64,000 nucleotides of DNA from Polyporus tsugae (GCA_024305745.1 JAHRBS010000014.1:751501-815500), one strand, 5' to 3'; positions 12,100 to 24,821 are shown, counted from the first letter of the stretch. Notes: generated by a model not told the origin, from the sequence alone. Numbers and translations: made by a program.

Positions 12100-13934
12100 T
12101 CATTCTACGCGTACCCTCTTTGGCCTCTCCTCGCCGGCCTGCTTCTCCTCAGCGTTATCGCCCTCCTCCTCCCGATCGCGCTTCCCGTTCCCCGCCGAGT
12201 TCGGCGCAGCGTCTGACGCACTCGCATTCGCATTCGCAGCTGTCGAGCCCCCACTCGCCGCCGCATTCCCACCCGCTCCAGCACCAGCACTGACGCCAGC
12301 GCCGTGCCCGCGGAGGAGCTCGAGCTCGGCCTCCGCCCGCTGGCGCGACACGCGCTCCTCGTCCCACATCCGGCGCATCTCCTCGAGCTGCGCCTGCAGG
12401 TCGCCCATCGCCTGGTCCATGAGCAACTTCTCGAGCGTCCACTTCTCGATGTTGCGCGCCTCGTTCTCTTTGAGGTGGTGGATGTACTGCACCGCGCGCG
12501 AGAGGATCGCGCCTTTCGCCTTCTCGCCGGACCCGTTCGGCACGATCCGCCCGAGCTCGTTAATGCCCTCGTTGATGTTCCCGCGCCGGCGGCGCTCGAC
12601 TTCTTTCTGTTGAGTGCATGGGGGAAGGGGGAGGGGGGAACAAGTTAGCATGGGGACGGAAGATGGTGCGGGGAAGGTCGCGGCGAGAATGAGAGAAGGT
12701 CGATGGAATTAGTTGAGGAAGTGGATTGATTAAGGGCACGAAGAACCCAGATGAAGGGCGAGAGAAAGGACGCGAGTGCGCTTCCTCGATGAACGTGCAA
12801 GAAGAGAGGAGCGGAGTTCAGGAACGGGATGTAAATGACAGACGTACGTGGTTATCCTTCCGTATACGCGCCCATTCGTCGTTCGTCATCGTCGGATTCC
12901 GACCGCCGCGCCGACCACCCTTCGACGGGGGCTTGTCACCCTCCCCACCGCTGCCCTCACCGCCACCTGCGCTCAGGCTGTCTTCATCGGGCTGCGGAGG
13001 CGGAGGTGCCGCCTGATGTACCGTTGCTTGCAGGGCAGTCGCAATGTCGGAGAGTTGACCGAGGTTTGGCGGGCCGCGCGGATGCGAGGAAGGACCAGGT
13101 TCGCCGGCCATGGGTTGCATGGGAGGTTGGTTCGGGAGCATGCCATGAGGGGGGAACTGGCTGGGGTGCCCGGCGGGCATAAATGCGCCCTGGGCGAGGT
13201 GCGAGAGCGCCTCTGCCGCCGCCGAGTCTTTCACGTCTCCCTAACGGAAACGCACCGTTAGGACTCGAGTCACAACAACGACATGCATACGAATACAATG
13301 CGCGCCGCGGAGCAGAAGCAGAAACCATAACGCAGGCGCTCAGAATAGAGTACAGAAAGCCACCGACGTCCTAGGATAGCACAGGAACGGGCGAGGCACC
13401 GCACCGCGCCGCACATGGCGCAGACGGGCCCGATAGCCTGCGCGGCTCTGCGGTGTCGCAGCACGGAGGCAGTCAGAGAAGCGCAAGGGAAACGAACATC
13501 CGCATTCTGTCTGCCTCTAACTGCAGAACAGAAGCCGCACCCGAGCCTATCGCGCCCTGGCAGATGCCCGAGGATGCGTTCATGGGCACCCCCCGCGATC
13601 ACCGCGACGAACGTGACCGATGCCTTCGATCACGTGGAGCGCGTGTCCGAGGGATCCGCGCGCGACGGGGGACGCATTCGCGGCGCGAACGAGGGGCGGG
13701 ATGAGACGCGATCGGGGGGGAAACAAGAGGGAACGTACCCTGTTCAGGAGGTCCGGGATGTGCTTGAGGATGGCAGCGAGCTGGTCTGGGCTCATACTGG
13801 CGAGCACATTCCCGGCAAGGTTGGGCTGCGCCGCCCCTGGGGCCGCTGTGTGGTTGCCAGGAGATTGCTGGTTGGCGGGGGGGCCGGGCGGGAATTGGAG
13901 GGCGGGGTCATGGGCGGGCTGTGTAGATGCCATC
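12100..13934 (-). CDS. bHLH transcription factor, Cbf1-like
   Basis: This is a nuclear DNA-binding protein. The last exon encodes the basic region and helix-loop-helix (KEVERRRRGNINEGINELGRI), joined to the preceding exon ending RIRKDNH. The basic region has the His-x3-Glu-x3-Arg pattern (H, E and R four apart) expected to bind CACGTG. A long coiled helix follows (MDQAMGDLQAQLEEMRRMWD), then an Ala/Gly/Asn-rich linker and a basic end (KRVRVE). This resembles fungal Cbf1 rather than Myc- or SREBP-type factors. The N-terminal half is Pro/Gln/Ala-rich without a domain. The start at 13934 is the first ATG after the TATA/E-box region; an open frame continues upstream without an ATG. The intron between the first two coding exons (about 13242-13739) is near 500 nt, long for this genome. 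Confidence 0.82.
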
Positions 13935-14176
13935 GCTTCCGGAATACTTATGAGATATCGGAACAGATGCTGCTGAGGGGAGAGTTGCGATGATGCCGTC
14001 GGACCTTCAGGGATCAGTGCGTTCAAGGCCGCCCAGTCGAGCTTTATTATGTGCGTCGCCTCGGACGGTGAGAGAGACCCGCTGCTCGTTGGAGGACGCG
14101 GCGAGCTCGGAGGAATAGCAGGGGGCGAGTTGATCACGGGGGAGGGAAACGGGGTCACGTCTTGGTCACGAGGCCG

Positions 14177-14195
14177 TATATATATGCTTCACGTG
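14177..14195 (-). promoter_or_regulatory. TATA-like element next to a CACGTG E-box upstream of the bHLH gene
   Basis: TATATATAT at 14177-14185 abuts a palindromic CACGTG at 14190-14195, about 240 nt before the bHLH start. The encoded basic region predicts CACGTG binding, so self-regulation is possible. That link is inference. Confidence 0.4.
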
Positions 14196-15054
14196 AGAAG
14201 CCCCACAAATAGATCAAAAGCCACCCAAATACGACCATCGTCTGCGCACGGGCCACAACCGGCCCGCAACTCCGGTGTGTGACCCCTCAGCGTCACCATG
14301 ATCCATGTTATCCTCCTCGTCGAGCATCCTGTGTCTGGCGACGAAACACGAGGCCTTGAGCCCATCGGATGTCACTTACCCCGAGGAAATCTGGTCAAGA
14401 TAACGTCCAGGAACTGCGCAAGAGGCTGGGCGTGGATGCGACGCCGTGGATCGGACGAATGGCGATGAGGAAGAGGAGGATAAGGCTGGGAGCCGCAGTG
14501 GCATTGGGAGAGTTGGCTGTGCTGGTGAGCCCACAGTCCTATACAGTCCTAGTGAGGGATCCCTGTTGTGTTGCATCGGGCAGTCAACACTGCGCCGTCG
14601 CCCGAGGTCCGAGACCCGGGGTCCAAATCCCCACGACCGTCACCGACGGACGCAGAGTTCCGGAACAGGCTACGGCCATTTGGCACTTCAGTAAGCTTCA
14701 GTAGTTTGCCTGACCTGCCTGCTGCCTCGTGTTCAGGCGAAGGGCTTGGACTCGTCCTATATTTATCATCATGCTCCATCCTCCACAATAGTATAACGCT
14801 GCGGCTAGTCCCCGCCGAGACGCTAGCTGCGCTTCGGTGAGGATATAAAGTCCTCGAAGCTATTTTGAACTCGTCCTGCCCTCTCCTATCTGTTCTAGGC
14901 CCTATCAAGCTTAAGGATCCTGAATCTGTCTGACGATCTTTCACGCCCTTAGTATCATACAGAATCTGATCTGGCAAAGTTATAAACCATCTCAGCTTTG
15001 GACATCCCACTATCCAGCTTGAAGCTAGTGCTCCTTCTGCCCCGGTGACATCGA
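14196..15054. other. Intergenic region with the GH16-A promoter
   Basis: No gene seen. TATAAA at 14981-14986 (+) is about 70 nt before the GH16 start, a good core-promoter distance. A second TATAAAG lies at 14844-14850. Confidence 0.5.
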
Positions 15055-16703
15055 ATGCATCTTGCCAGCCCCCTTGCAGCTGCTCTCCTGATCTCACCGC
15101 CCCATGCGCTCGCTGCATACAATATTGTACGCGAGTACTCCGGATCGAGTTTCTTCTCCGGATGGGATTTCTACGGGAACTACGACAATTTGACGAATGG
15201 TGCGTCCTCTCCCTTCACATCCTGCATTGGCAAATGTATTCAAAAGCGTCCGGTGGGGCAGGCGATGTCAACTGGGTGACCCAGGCAAACGCGACCCAAT
15301 CGAAGCTGGCGTATGTAGACGACGCTGGGCACGTTATTATCAAGGTGGACAACACGACATTCGTGCCGTACGACTACAAGCGCGATGCGGTGCGTCCCCC
15401 ATTTTCTTCTTTTAGATCAACACATTGCGTCACTAGTACTGTCGCTTCGGTGGATCTGGCGCGCGGTTTTGTTGTGGATGCTGCTTTTGTAAACTGACGC
15501 CCGCCATTTTCCGCCCGGCATACTTCCAGGTTAGGATCTCAACCACGGACTACTTCCCGGTGGGTTCGGTCATCGTGTTCGACGCGAATCACCTGCCGTA
15601 TGGCTGCTCGGTACGTAAAACTTTCACCCCTTTGCCAAGACGGACGCCTCAACCCCAACATGCTCATGCCCCAGCTTGGATCATACTGGATAGGTATGGC
15701 CCGCGTTTTGGACGAAGGGCGAAAATTGGCCCATCGGCGGCGAGATCGACATCATCGAGGCCGTCAACCTCATGACGCACAACCAGATGGCGCTGCACGC
15801 GCAGACCGGCTGCACGCAGGCGTCGGGCGTCACACAGAGCGGGACCACGGGCGGCACGAACTGCACGGACGGCTCGGGGTGCACCGTCGGGGAGAACCAA
15901 GCCAACAGCTATGGGGACAACTTCGCGAACGCGGGCGGGGGAGTCTGGGCGACGCAGTTCGACGTGTCTGGCATCTAGTACGTACGCCAATTTCTGTTCA
16001 ACCGGAAGGGATCTAGAGATTGATGATGGACTTCGCGCTGGCAGTATCTGGTTCTGGAGTGTACGTCCTGCTACAACTCTTTTCCAGTCAGGTTATTCTC
16101 ACTGAAATCCATTGCAGAGATCCAACGTCCCAAGCTCGGTGTCTAGCGCGACGAGCAGCATCGATACCTCCTCATGGGGTACACCCTCCGCGGCATACCC
16201 CACCTCGTCGTGCAACATCACCGACTTCTTTACGCCCCAGCAGCTCGTCATCGACATCACCCTCTGCGGCGACTGGTGCGTCTTTCCCGCTCCTTTCCCC
16301 CATTCCCCTTCCCACCCGTTCGTGGTCGCTAACACGCGCTCCGCGTCCCAGGGCGGGCGTCGCGAGCGTGTACCAGTCGACATGTGGGGGCGACGGCTCC
16401 GCGACGGCGTGCTACGTCGACAACGTCATCAACAACGGCACGAACTACGCCGACGCATACTTCGACATCAACTACGTCAAGGTGTTCTCGCTCACCGCCG
16501 GCGTCCTCGTCCCATCCGTCTCGGGCGGGTCCACCGTCCTCGTGACTCAGACTGGGTCGGCGGCCAGCGCGAGCGGCAGCTCTAGTGCGACCGGGGCGGC
16601 GGGGAGCCAGGGCGGGGGAAACGCGGCCGCTGTGGGTGCGAGCTCGTATGTTGCGGTCGTTGGCGCGACGGTGCTCGCTGTGGTTTCTTGGATGCTCCTG
16701 TAG
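15055..16703 (+). CDS. GPI-anchored GH16 glycosidase (Lam16A-like beta-glucanase), copy A
   Basis: This is a secreted endo-beta-glucanase-like enzyme of GH16, probably acting on beta-1,3(4)-glucan of the fungal or plant wall. The start at 15055 gives a signal peptide (MHLASPLAAALLISPPHALA). Exons are 15055-15199, 15262-15389, 15530-15610, 15694 to about 15976 and three more, all with consistent phase. The catalytic motif is intact: GGEIDIIE, with the nucleophile and acid/base Glu flanking Asp. Cys-rich stretches (TGCTQA, GTNCTDGSGC, LCGDWAG) match the laminarinase subfamily of Phanerochaete Lam16A. The C-terminus is Ser/Gly-rich with a hydrophobic end (SYVAVVGATVLAVVSWMLL), a GPI-attachment signal. 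The paralogue at 39717-41306 (-) has the same intron positions where compared. Confidence 0.9.
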
Positions 16704-16996
16704 AGATGCGCCGCCTGCTCTCCAACCCATTCTGGACTCGGATGGGCTGCCCGCTTCGGCTCTTCCGTCAGTCTTGGTGCTTGTACTATATAACAAACTT
16801 TGAAGGGTGTTTCGAGCAACAGCGTACATACCATTTGGACATGCCTACCTTCATGCATACATCCTGTACCTGTGTATAATCAACAGTTGAACGCAATACG
16901 ACGCAAGCCCAAGTCTTGGCTGCATTTGTGTTCCCCGACGAGCATACGGGCCGAACCTTAATAGGTTGAAAACGTTTTGAAAAGCTTTGCTTCCAT

Positions 16997-17111
16997 GGGC
17001 ATGTGGTGTAGTTGGTTATCACGCTCGCTTAGCATATGCAGTTTGAATGTGCAGTTTGAATGTGCAGTTTGAGTATGCGAGAGGGGTCCGGTTCGATCCC
17101 GGACATGTCCA
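16997..17111 (+). tRNA. tRNA-Ala (AGC), with intron
   Basis: The acceptor stem GGGCATG pairs with CATGTCC (17104-17110), with A as discriminator. The D-arm is GTGTAGTTGGTTATCAC. The anticodon stem CTCGC/GCGAG encloses the loop TTAGCA-T with anticodon AGC at 17031-17033. The T-arm is TCCGG-TTCGATC-CCGGA. The intron occupies about 17035-17075 (41 nt) after base 37, leaving a 74-nt mature tRNA. The intron is made of three 13-nt units. Confidence 0.92.
17037..17075 (+). repeat. Three 13-nt tandem units inside the tRNA intron
   Basis: TGCAGTTTGAATG occurs at 17037-17049 and 17050-17062; a third unit, TGCAGTTTGAGTA, is at 17063-17075. The first two are identical, so the expansion looks recent. Confidence 0.9.
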
Positions 17112-17419
17112 TAATAGCCAACACGGTATATCGTACTTGTACCCCCAGCCTTTTCGGGGAATCCGACCTCCTCAGCCGTAATTTAAATTTGCCAGAAGTT
17201 AGAGATGTAGTCGCACACATTTGACGATAGTACGATGACCTCAAGTGGGACAAATTAGTGCGGGAATGGGTCCATTCTACTGATACAAACAGCTAAAACG
17301 CGAAAATAAGGATAGATGGAGACAGTAGCAAGGGCCGAACGGATCGACGACCGCAGCCTCAAGCCCCTGCAAATGTCCGTGAGTATATCTACACACCGTA
17401 GCAGGGGTAGTAATCAGCG
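17112..17419. other. Spacer between the tRNA and the DUF6533 gene
   Basis: 308 bases with no feature seen beyond the likely 3' flank of both genes. Confidence 0.5.
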
Positions 17420-19119
17420 TCATGAAGGCAACCTCGTCTCCCGGGAGAGCGGCGAATCCGACGGGGATGAAGCGGACTCGGCATCGTTGAGGTCACGGGC
17501 ACGCTGACGTGCACTGGAATGACTATGGCTGCTCGTGGTGTTAGTCCGCAAGGGGTTGAGCGCGGCATCCTCCCGGTCTGTGTCCAAGTCTTCATCGGCA
17601 TCTTCTGGCCCGTCCATGGGCTCCGAGTCGGGATCCTCGAAGTTGATAATAGAGTACATGTGAGAGGGGACGGTGAAGGTGAGGTCGGCGAGCGATGAGG
17701 GCCCGCTTATGTTCGTCGCGTGTTTTGCTCGGAGGTTGAGGATGAGACGTGACCCCTGGGCGTAAGGGTATGGTCATCATCAATCACTGTGTCTAACACA
17801 TACGGCGAACACGTTGCGTGACTTACCGCAACGCCGACGATGGCGAGAACCCATCTAATCACCACCGTCAGATTGGGTTCGTATGATATATCCAGAGCTA
17901 GGCACTTACGGGAAGCCTATCAACACGAGGGTGGTCGGCGCCATCGTGAAGAGCATTGTATTCAACAGCATCACAGCTGCAGATCCAATCAGACTGCGGC
18001 ATGAGAATTCAGCCCATCGGAACAACGACGTACAGAATATGCCGATGTATGCCAGAGTTCCGTCGCGGACGAGCACGGTCATAAGTGATGCGTCTCCGAA
18101 GTTATCCTTCCCGCCCTTCGTCACCCCGACCATCATTAAACCAAAGAGGAATGTCTCGTAGACTATAGAGGCCGTGCTGCGATGTTGAAGTAGAGACACG
18201 GTACTGATGAGAACGGTGATGCTGAGACACGGACGATAACGTCCTGGCCATGGGATAAACTCACCTGAACAGCACCATCTCGGCAGGAAGGTCTGCCGCT
18301 TTGCAGTAAAACCCCGCCAAGATCTTCGGCATGCTGATGCCCAGGCTCACTGTCATAAGAGTAACCTGGACGACGAAGCCTCCGAGCATGACGCGCAAGA
18401 CCCTCGTCTTCGTGGCATAAATGGCGTACACTGAAATGTGGTACGATTGTGTAAGATAAAACGCTCTATGGCAATATTCCGATGCAGGCATTCGCTGAGA
18501 GCTTCATAGATGACGTACCTCGCAGAATGATTATCCCCTGCGCGGCCAGTTCCACCAGTAACGTGGCAAGGATCTCGAAGACTAGCCATGGCATGCAGGG
18601 AAAGACGTTACGTATATTGTCAAGACTATCGTTCAAGTTGCTCCCGTGTTAGCAGCGTTTCTTGACTGAGCCCCTGTTCGGATCGAGACGCACATCAAGG
18701 TGGTCAACGAGAAGTACCTCACGAAGAGGTACAGTGCCTTGGGCAGGGTCCATTGCGATCTATCACAACAGATGGTGCAGACATGAAGTCTGAGGACGGA
18801 TGGTTTGGCCGAAAAAGAAGCTGCGTACTCACCGCCAGATCAGCTTGACCTTGACAGCACCAAGTCATTCAAATTCGCGCATCTGATTCCGAAGATGGGC
18901 ACCCACCTCGTCGTCCAATGTCGTCAAAACGTCCCATGCTAACAGCGTCAGCGCCGCGACTGTGTGGCCGAGGAAGCACGTTCCAGGGGGAGTGGAGGTA
19001 GGAAGGCAACTATGAGAAGACGGTCCAAGAAACCCAACGGGATGCTCACCTCCGCTCCGTGCGGCCCCCTCCGTCTGCGCGATCGCCGTGAACGCATCCT
19101 GATTGGCGTCCCACAGGTC
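17420..19119 (-). CDS. DUF6533-type multipass membrane protein
   Basis: This belongs to the large agaricomycete family of seven-helix membrane proteins with an N-terminal DUF6533 domain; its function is unknown. The diagnostic start of the domain is VAALTLLAWDVLTTLDDE, spliced to VKLIWR and then RSQWTLPKALYLFVRYFSL. Further exons encode helices around ELAAQGIIILR, VYAIYATKTRVLRVMLGGF, VYETFLFGLMMVGVTKGG, and AAVMLLNTMLFTMAPTTLVLIGFP. The C-terminal tail is acidic and Ser-rich (PEDADEDLDTDRED) and ends at the stop at 17420. The true first exon is unresolved: the exon starting at 19119 (DLWDANQDAF) has an in-frame stop just before it that reads as an acceptor (TTCTAG). A candidate ATG lies near 19168. 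Such proteins are often placed among receptor-like families, but that is not shown here. Confidence 0.75.
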
Positions 19120-21074
19120 CTAGAAGTCGTCAGGCTTGGTCAAGTTGGCATGGACACGCCAGTCCATGAAAACGGCTTAGGGCGTGTGAGCGAAATGGGA
19201 GTTCGCTGAGGAGGGGCGAGCGTGCGAGACATGGTCATGGCTCCTATGTCGGCGGTGCTCCTTTCCCGGCCGAGGTTGGAGTGAGGCCAATTCTGATATC
19301 GCTTGGGCTGTGTTCTCCTCTCGTAAACCCGGCTTCCAGTTCCTGCGCGGTCCGCGAGCGCCGTTCGAATGTTCGCTCGAGCGTGATTTGCGCTCAGAGC
19401 AAGGCCGTGTTCCAAGGAGGCCGACAGAAGCACCGACGTGGGTGTGGTTGAAGGTGTAGGCGATGGAAGCACACGCGTTGGACGATCGCAGTCGGTGGTC
19501 GGTGGAGAGAGAGAGAAGATCGCAGGAAGTCAATCGCATTCCAAGTCACCAGCAAGCGCCCGCCTGCACTGGCAGGAACCGGCCCTAAACTGCACCCGCA
19601 CAAGTCGCAAAAAATTCATTGACCATCCCTTGTTCTCTTCTTCCACTAACTGCCTGGCCAGTCGAGTGCAAAATGCTCCCCAATCTATCAATCTTGAGTC
19701 GTTCGCTCGTTTTCTTTCTAGGATCGTCGCTATACCGTCTTCTTCTCCGACCCCCTTGTTATTCACTCCCAGCTTGACCTGCTCAGTCCTCTGCGCATCC
19801 CATCGGGTCGGGAGTTGCTAATGAAGGGAAAATCGACTTTTGTTGATCAGGCATTTATTTCGGTTGCTGTTCGCGCTCACACGAAGTGCCGACCTTACGA
19901 GGTGCCTTACAACTCACCCTCTCACGTCTGAATCTTCTTCGTTAGTTCGCAGTTCCACCAATGTTGCCATGTACTCCATCCTTGATTGCTCCAGTTCTCC
20001 TTCCTCGTGATGGGTGAGGGGAAAACGTTCGGCTGGTCCCGAGGAACCAGAGCGATATCTTAGCTGAACATCCGGCCCCGATAGGTAAGGTGGTCTCGCG
20101 CCAAGGCCCAAGCACTCTGGCAGGCTCTTGTTGCACCTATGTACTACTACTAATTATGTAGGCCTAACAGTGCTAACATCGCCCGCAATCAAATTTTAAA
20201 CATCGACAACTCGAACGGTTCGATTCCAACGAGTTGTTGTAGAATCGTCCATGCATGGCGTTGACAGTTGAAACGTTGACTTCCTTGAGCTCAGGAATTG
20301 GTGGGCACAATGGGATTATTAAATTGCCCTCTTGACAACCACCATGTTCGCAGCGTCGACAATCTTCCACTTCGACATGAAAAGTGCAAAGTGACAGTCA
20401 AATGGCTATAGCTATTGATCCTCGGCTTCGTATTCCCATGCTGAAATACGGTTTCCTCGCACGCCATTCGTGTCTAGATCCTACGAGGATGGACCAGATA
20501 TCATGTCCACCTCTGATGTTCTTCGGCACACCGGGAACACCACTTCTCACAGTGGTTCATGATGGCTTTCCTGTCACAAGTATACCCACCGGCCCATGAC
20601 CCTATTAGACAGGGCACACATCCAAGTGCATCCTTCCCCGCCGAGAAATGTTGTCTGGATACTATAGCAGAACGCAGCGAACTTCCCAAAGACCAACCGA
20701 GATATCTAGTCTAAGTACTTTTGGACCCAGCCCTACCAACGGATATCACGGAGCAGAACGCAGCACACATCAGCCAGGCATATATAATGCAGATACGTGG
20801 GAGAACGCACAATGCGCTCAAGAAAGGCAAGGGCCAATAACCAATAAAAATAGAACGGACGATACTTGTCGTACACAACGTCAGCGCACCATCGTACGCG
20901 GCTGAGGGTGAGGGTGAGGGTGACTCATGAGGCATGTGAGGGTAATGGGGAAGGGGAGGGGAGACTACAGATACACAACAGCGTCCATTCATCGCCATGG
21001 CCCAGATGACCAGTCTGCCGCCATCCAGGACGGATGCAAAAAAGCGTAGATGGGCCCCCCATCTCGAGGAAAGT
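19120..21074. other. Intergenic region of about 2 kb
   Basis: I recognise no gene. The first exon of the DUF6533 gene may lie within 19120-19250. A short GGGTGA tandem tract occurs at 20905-20924. Apparent open frames at 19177-19821 run on both strands without motif support. Confidence 0.4.
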
Positions 21075-22985
21075 CTAGAACGCCTTGTCAACGTAATCCG
21101 ACTTGCGCGACACATCAGACAGCGTGCGCGACAGCTGCGACAAGCGCAGCTCCGCGCGCGCCGTCCTCGGCGTCCTCGGGGGCGGGGGCACTGCGCTCTG
21201 CGGCGTCCTTGGGGCTGCGGGGAGCGGCCGCGGTGTTGTGGGGTTGGCTGTGGCTGGCGGCTCAGGAAGCGGTATATGCCTCCAGTGCGCGTCCTCGAGC
21301 GACGTCGGTGTGCGGGGAACGTCTGCTCTGGGCCGTCGCACGTAGCCTGCAGGGGTGCGCGGCGTCTGCGGCTCCGGGATATGAAGAGGAGCGGGGCGCG
21401 ACGTCTCGGGGTGGAGGACGGGCGGTGTACCGGTGCGTGGAGTGAACGGCTCGTGCGCTGAATGGTGCGGGGTGACATCGGATGGCGTGCGTGGGTCCGT
21501 GGGCAGCCTGCGGGGAGCTGCAGGAGCCAAGGGCTCGGAGAAGATCTGTGTCTCGTTGACCGTGGCTTGCGAGCGACGGTGGGGAGTCACGGGCGACACG
21601 ACGTTGGGTGTGCGAGACTTGCGACGGCCACCAGGGGCGGAGACGGACTTACGGCGGGAGGCGCCGTACGAGGGACTGGACTTGCTACGGACGACAACAC
21701 CAGCGCTGGATGAGGCTCCGCGGGAAGCCAACGCATCCGCACGAGAAGTACGGGCAGACTTCCGGCGAGCCATCATTGTCGATGAAGCGGATTTGCGGAA
21801 GGGATCGATACTGTCAGCGCGTGAGCGACGTTTCCTCTCGATGAGCATGGCTTTCTTGCGCGGGCTGGCGACCTCGACAGTCTCGCCCTCAAGCACGGGC
21901 GAGTTGCGGGAGGACGCGCGAGAAGACTGGCGGGACAGTGTCATCGAGTCGCGGCGCGCTGGAGGAGGCGTGAGCGCGAACAAGTTTCCATTGTAGTCAG
22001 CAATTGGAGAACGCCATGCATCGACCGGCGTGATCAGCGGGATGTCCGGCGAAGAGTTGCCCTGCTCGGCGACGATGCCGCTGTTGAAGTTGCTACTGGA
22101 CTCCACATGCAGGCTGGGAGCCTTGCGGATGCGAGGTGTGAGCGGATCTTGCGATGCAGGTTGCTCGAAAGAAGGACGGGCACCGGGTTTGGTGATGGGC
22201 ATACGAGGTGCCTTGAAGGGATCATGCGAGACCTGCGTCGTCGTGATTCTCAGCTTGTCCATGGAAGGGCGCGGACTCTGCGTCGACGGGTCGAACAAAC
22301 CAGACTTCTTGTGTGCCAGCCCGCCGTCATTGAGAGTGGTGTATGATTCCATGCTATCGGCCTTACTTCCCCGATCGCCCGCCTCGAGCTTGTCGTCATC
22401 GAAAGAGTCGCTGGGGGAGAGGCGCGGCCCGACCCAACTCGTGTTGCTCGCCGAATGTCCCGCGCTAGGCCCGCCGCTGCCTTTATGTCTGTTGCGGCGG
22501 CGATAGACTATCCAGATGACAACCGCAATGAGTATCATGCCAATGGCTCCACTGGCGGCCGATGCGATGATGATCGCATTGCGGCCAGAGGCGCTGTTTC
22601 AATCCCGGCACGCGTCATTCAGGATGTTCCGGGTGCGATGAGGCCGAGCAAACGCACCTTTGGTTCTCAAACACTGTTGTGCCACTGGTAGGGTCGTCGC
22701 CACTCAAAATGGTGTTCGGGATTGCAAGAGGGTGGCCTGGTGCGGATGGGGCCGCGCTTGACACGAAACCGCCTCAGGACTGTGTGGGGGAAGGGAGATG
22801 CGAATGCAGACAACTCACCTTGGTAACAAAGTTGCAGATCCCGCGGTCTCCTGCAGCCCAAGTGGGTCAAAATTAGGGTCCGCAGGGGTGCCTGCGTCAG
22901 GATCGGTGGGGGTCATAGACGTGGAATCCGTAGGGTTCGTGATGGAGTCAGGATTCAAAGAAGGGCTTGAGTTGGAGTCGGACAT
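21075..22985 (-). CDS. Serine/proline-rich single-pass membrane protein, function unknown
   Basis: The start at 22985 gives a Ser/Thr/Pro-rich N-terminal segment (MSDSNSSPSLNPDS) without a clear signal peptide. A single strong membrane helix follows (AIIIASAASGAIGMILIAVV) with a basic stop-transfer (YRRRNRHKG). The cytoplasmic tail of about 450 residues is disordered, full of Ser-Pro, Thr-Pro and Arg-Lys-Ser sites, with many PRTP-type motifs (TPRTPA, PRTPTS, PPRTPRTA) near the end, suggesting proline-directed and basophilic kinase targets. The layout resembles Mid2/Wsc-like surface sensors, but no WSC domain or cysteine pattern is present, so this is analogy only. The first two introns (22620-22820) were placed by eye; the second acceptor is a less usual AAG. 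Confidence 0.75.
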
Positions 22986-24821
22986 GATGATCGGAAGCCG
23001 TCAGAGCAAAGTAAAAGCAAAATAGAAGGGCAGAATAAAACGTTCCGGGAAGGCCTGGAGAACGAAACCGTCTGCGCGCGGAGAATGCAAGGGGGAAGCA
23101 AACGCAGATAATAATAAACAGAGTCCGTTGAGCGAAGGGAAGAACGAAGACGAAGGGTTTGCTCTCGGGGAATGGGGGAGAGGGGGGTTCGAACTCGATG
23201 ACCTGCCGTCCTTGAAGCACTCCACCGAACCGTACAGGGAACGGGAAGTGACTGTGCACGACGAGTCCAAGACCAGCCCGATAGGCGAAGCAGGGCTCAC
23301 CAGGAGCAGCGAAGAAAGGGATAGAAGAAAGCCAGCTTGAGGGCCTGTAAAGCCAGACGACGGACGACCTCGTCAAAGGTTGCGTGAGGGAGACGGGCGC
23401 GTCCCGAAAGACCAATTCCGGCAGCGTGGGCTTCATCACACGAGCGGGGTGTTCGATGATGACCTTCTCTGTCGGTCTCCGAGTGATCCTGACAGGTCGC
23501 CTCCAAGCTGCGTCGACTAGGCAGCCATGGGAAGCCTTGCCAATCTAGGATGCACAATGATTGCGCGTGCGCCTGGGGTGCGGCTGGAGGACACGTTAGC
23601 GCAACTAGACATTGAGGCATGTCGTCCAGAGAAGAAGCCGGATCCAGACTTCGCGTATTCACCCATCAGCGGGCAGTGCTAGTGCAGAGTGAACGGATCC
23701 TTAAAATACTTGAGCTCCATATGGTGTAACAACGAGCAACGCATAACACACAGAAGAGAGCAGGTGTCGGGCAGGTGTAGTGCAGGTGTGTATCAAGGGA
23801 GAGGCTGATGACGACGTCGACGCGGTACGAGATCAAGACAGATTAGACCGGACGAGCGCTAACTCAAGCACAAGTTACCGGCTGGGCTGGACCCACATCC
23901 TCAAACACGTCCCGCCTATACGGCCCTCATTCTTTCCCCCGATCCTATATTCCGATGGTTAAAATCGGTACCCACTACAAATATCTATGCACCTCATCGT
24001 GCGTCATGTTGATCGCTGGGAAGTAGGCCATGAAATAATTTTCTTTGCCCAACACGTCGAGTCTTGGCAGTCGTTCTCGACTTTAAAGCAGTCAGAATGT
24101 TCTTAGTATCAGTGGCGATCGTCTCTCCCCAAGGATATAGAGATTCTAGAAAGGGAATGTTGTACGTACATATGGTCACTGCGCACGCCGATCTCATAAA
24201 GAGGAATAAACTCAAAGTTCAGGCGCGTGGCAACGTAACGTCAGGCTCGTAGTACTAGTAATAGTATTCCTCAGCGCATCTACCCGTCCTGATACACGCG
24301 TACCATCCTCCACACACCCTTGACCACTACCCTGTACAAGTCTCTGTCATCCGGCCCGGATCAATGTCCCGTCCATCCATCTGCGGACATTAAACGTACA
24401 CAACACACGCCGTACAGTACTGCAGCCCTACTACGCGAACATTACCCAAGAAGCGATGACGGGAGAAGAGGAAGGGAGATATACACGAGGACGCTATGCA
24501 CCACAAACAAACAACACTATGCCACACCTCAACAAGAACGCAATGATACATCGTGAAGTGGGGGGCTACAATAACTTAGCATATCGAATCCGGAGTACCT
24601 ACCTTCTAACACGACTGCATGTAGTATGTACGATATGATTGTAGGGGTATCGCACATGGATAAATGCGGAGACAGCAGTCAACCCTAAACGTCTGACAGC
24701 CAACAACAAGACGAGATGGACGGAAAGGCGGGCTCGGCGACAACGGTCCCCCAAAATGTGCGACCAAATGATACTGATCGACAGAGCGGCGGCCATCGCT
24801 CGTCCCTGCTGGTCCGACAGC
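22986..24821. other. Intergenic region of about 1.8 kb
   Basis: No gene recognised. It covers the 5' flank of the membrane-protein gene and the 3' flank of the WD40 gene. Small open frames (for example 23297-23662, -) lack motifs. Confidence 0.4.

Noticed and set aside
14549..14704. A possible T-arm (GGGGTCCAAATCCCC) near 14628.
   Set aside because: The upstream 60 bases do not form the other arms of a tRNA.
20200..20240. A tRNA T-arm-like string (GGTTCGATTCC) near 20216.
   Set aside because: No matching acceptor stem, D-arm or anticodon arm can be built around it.
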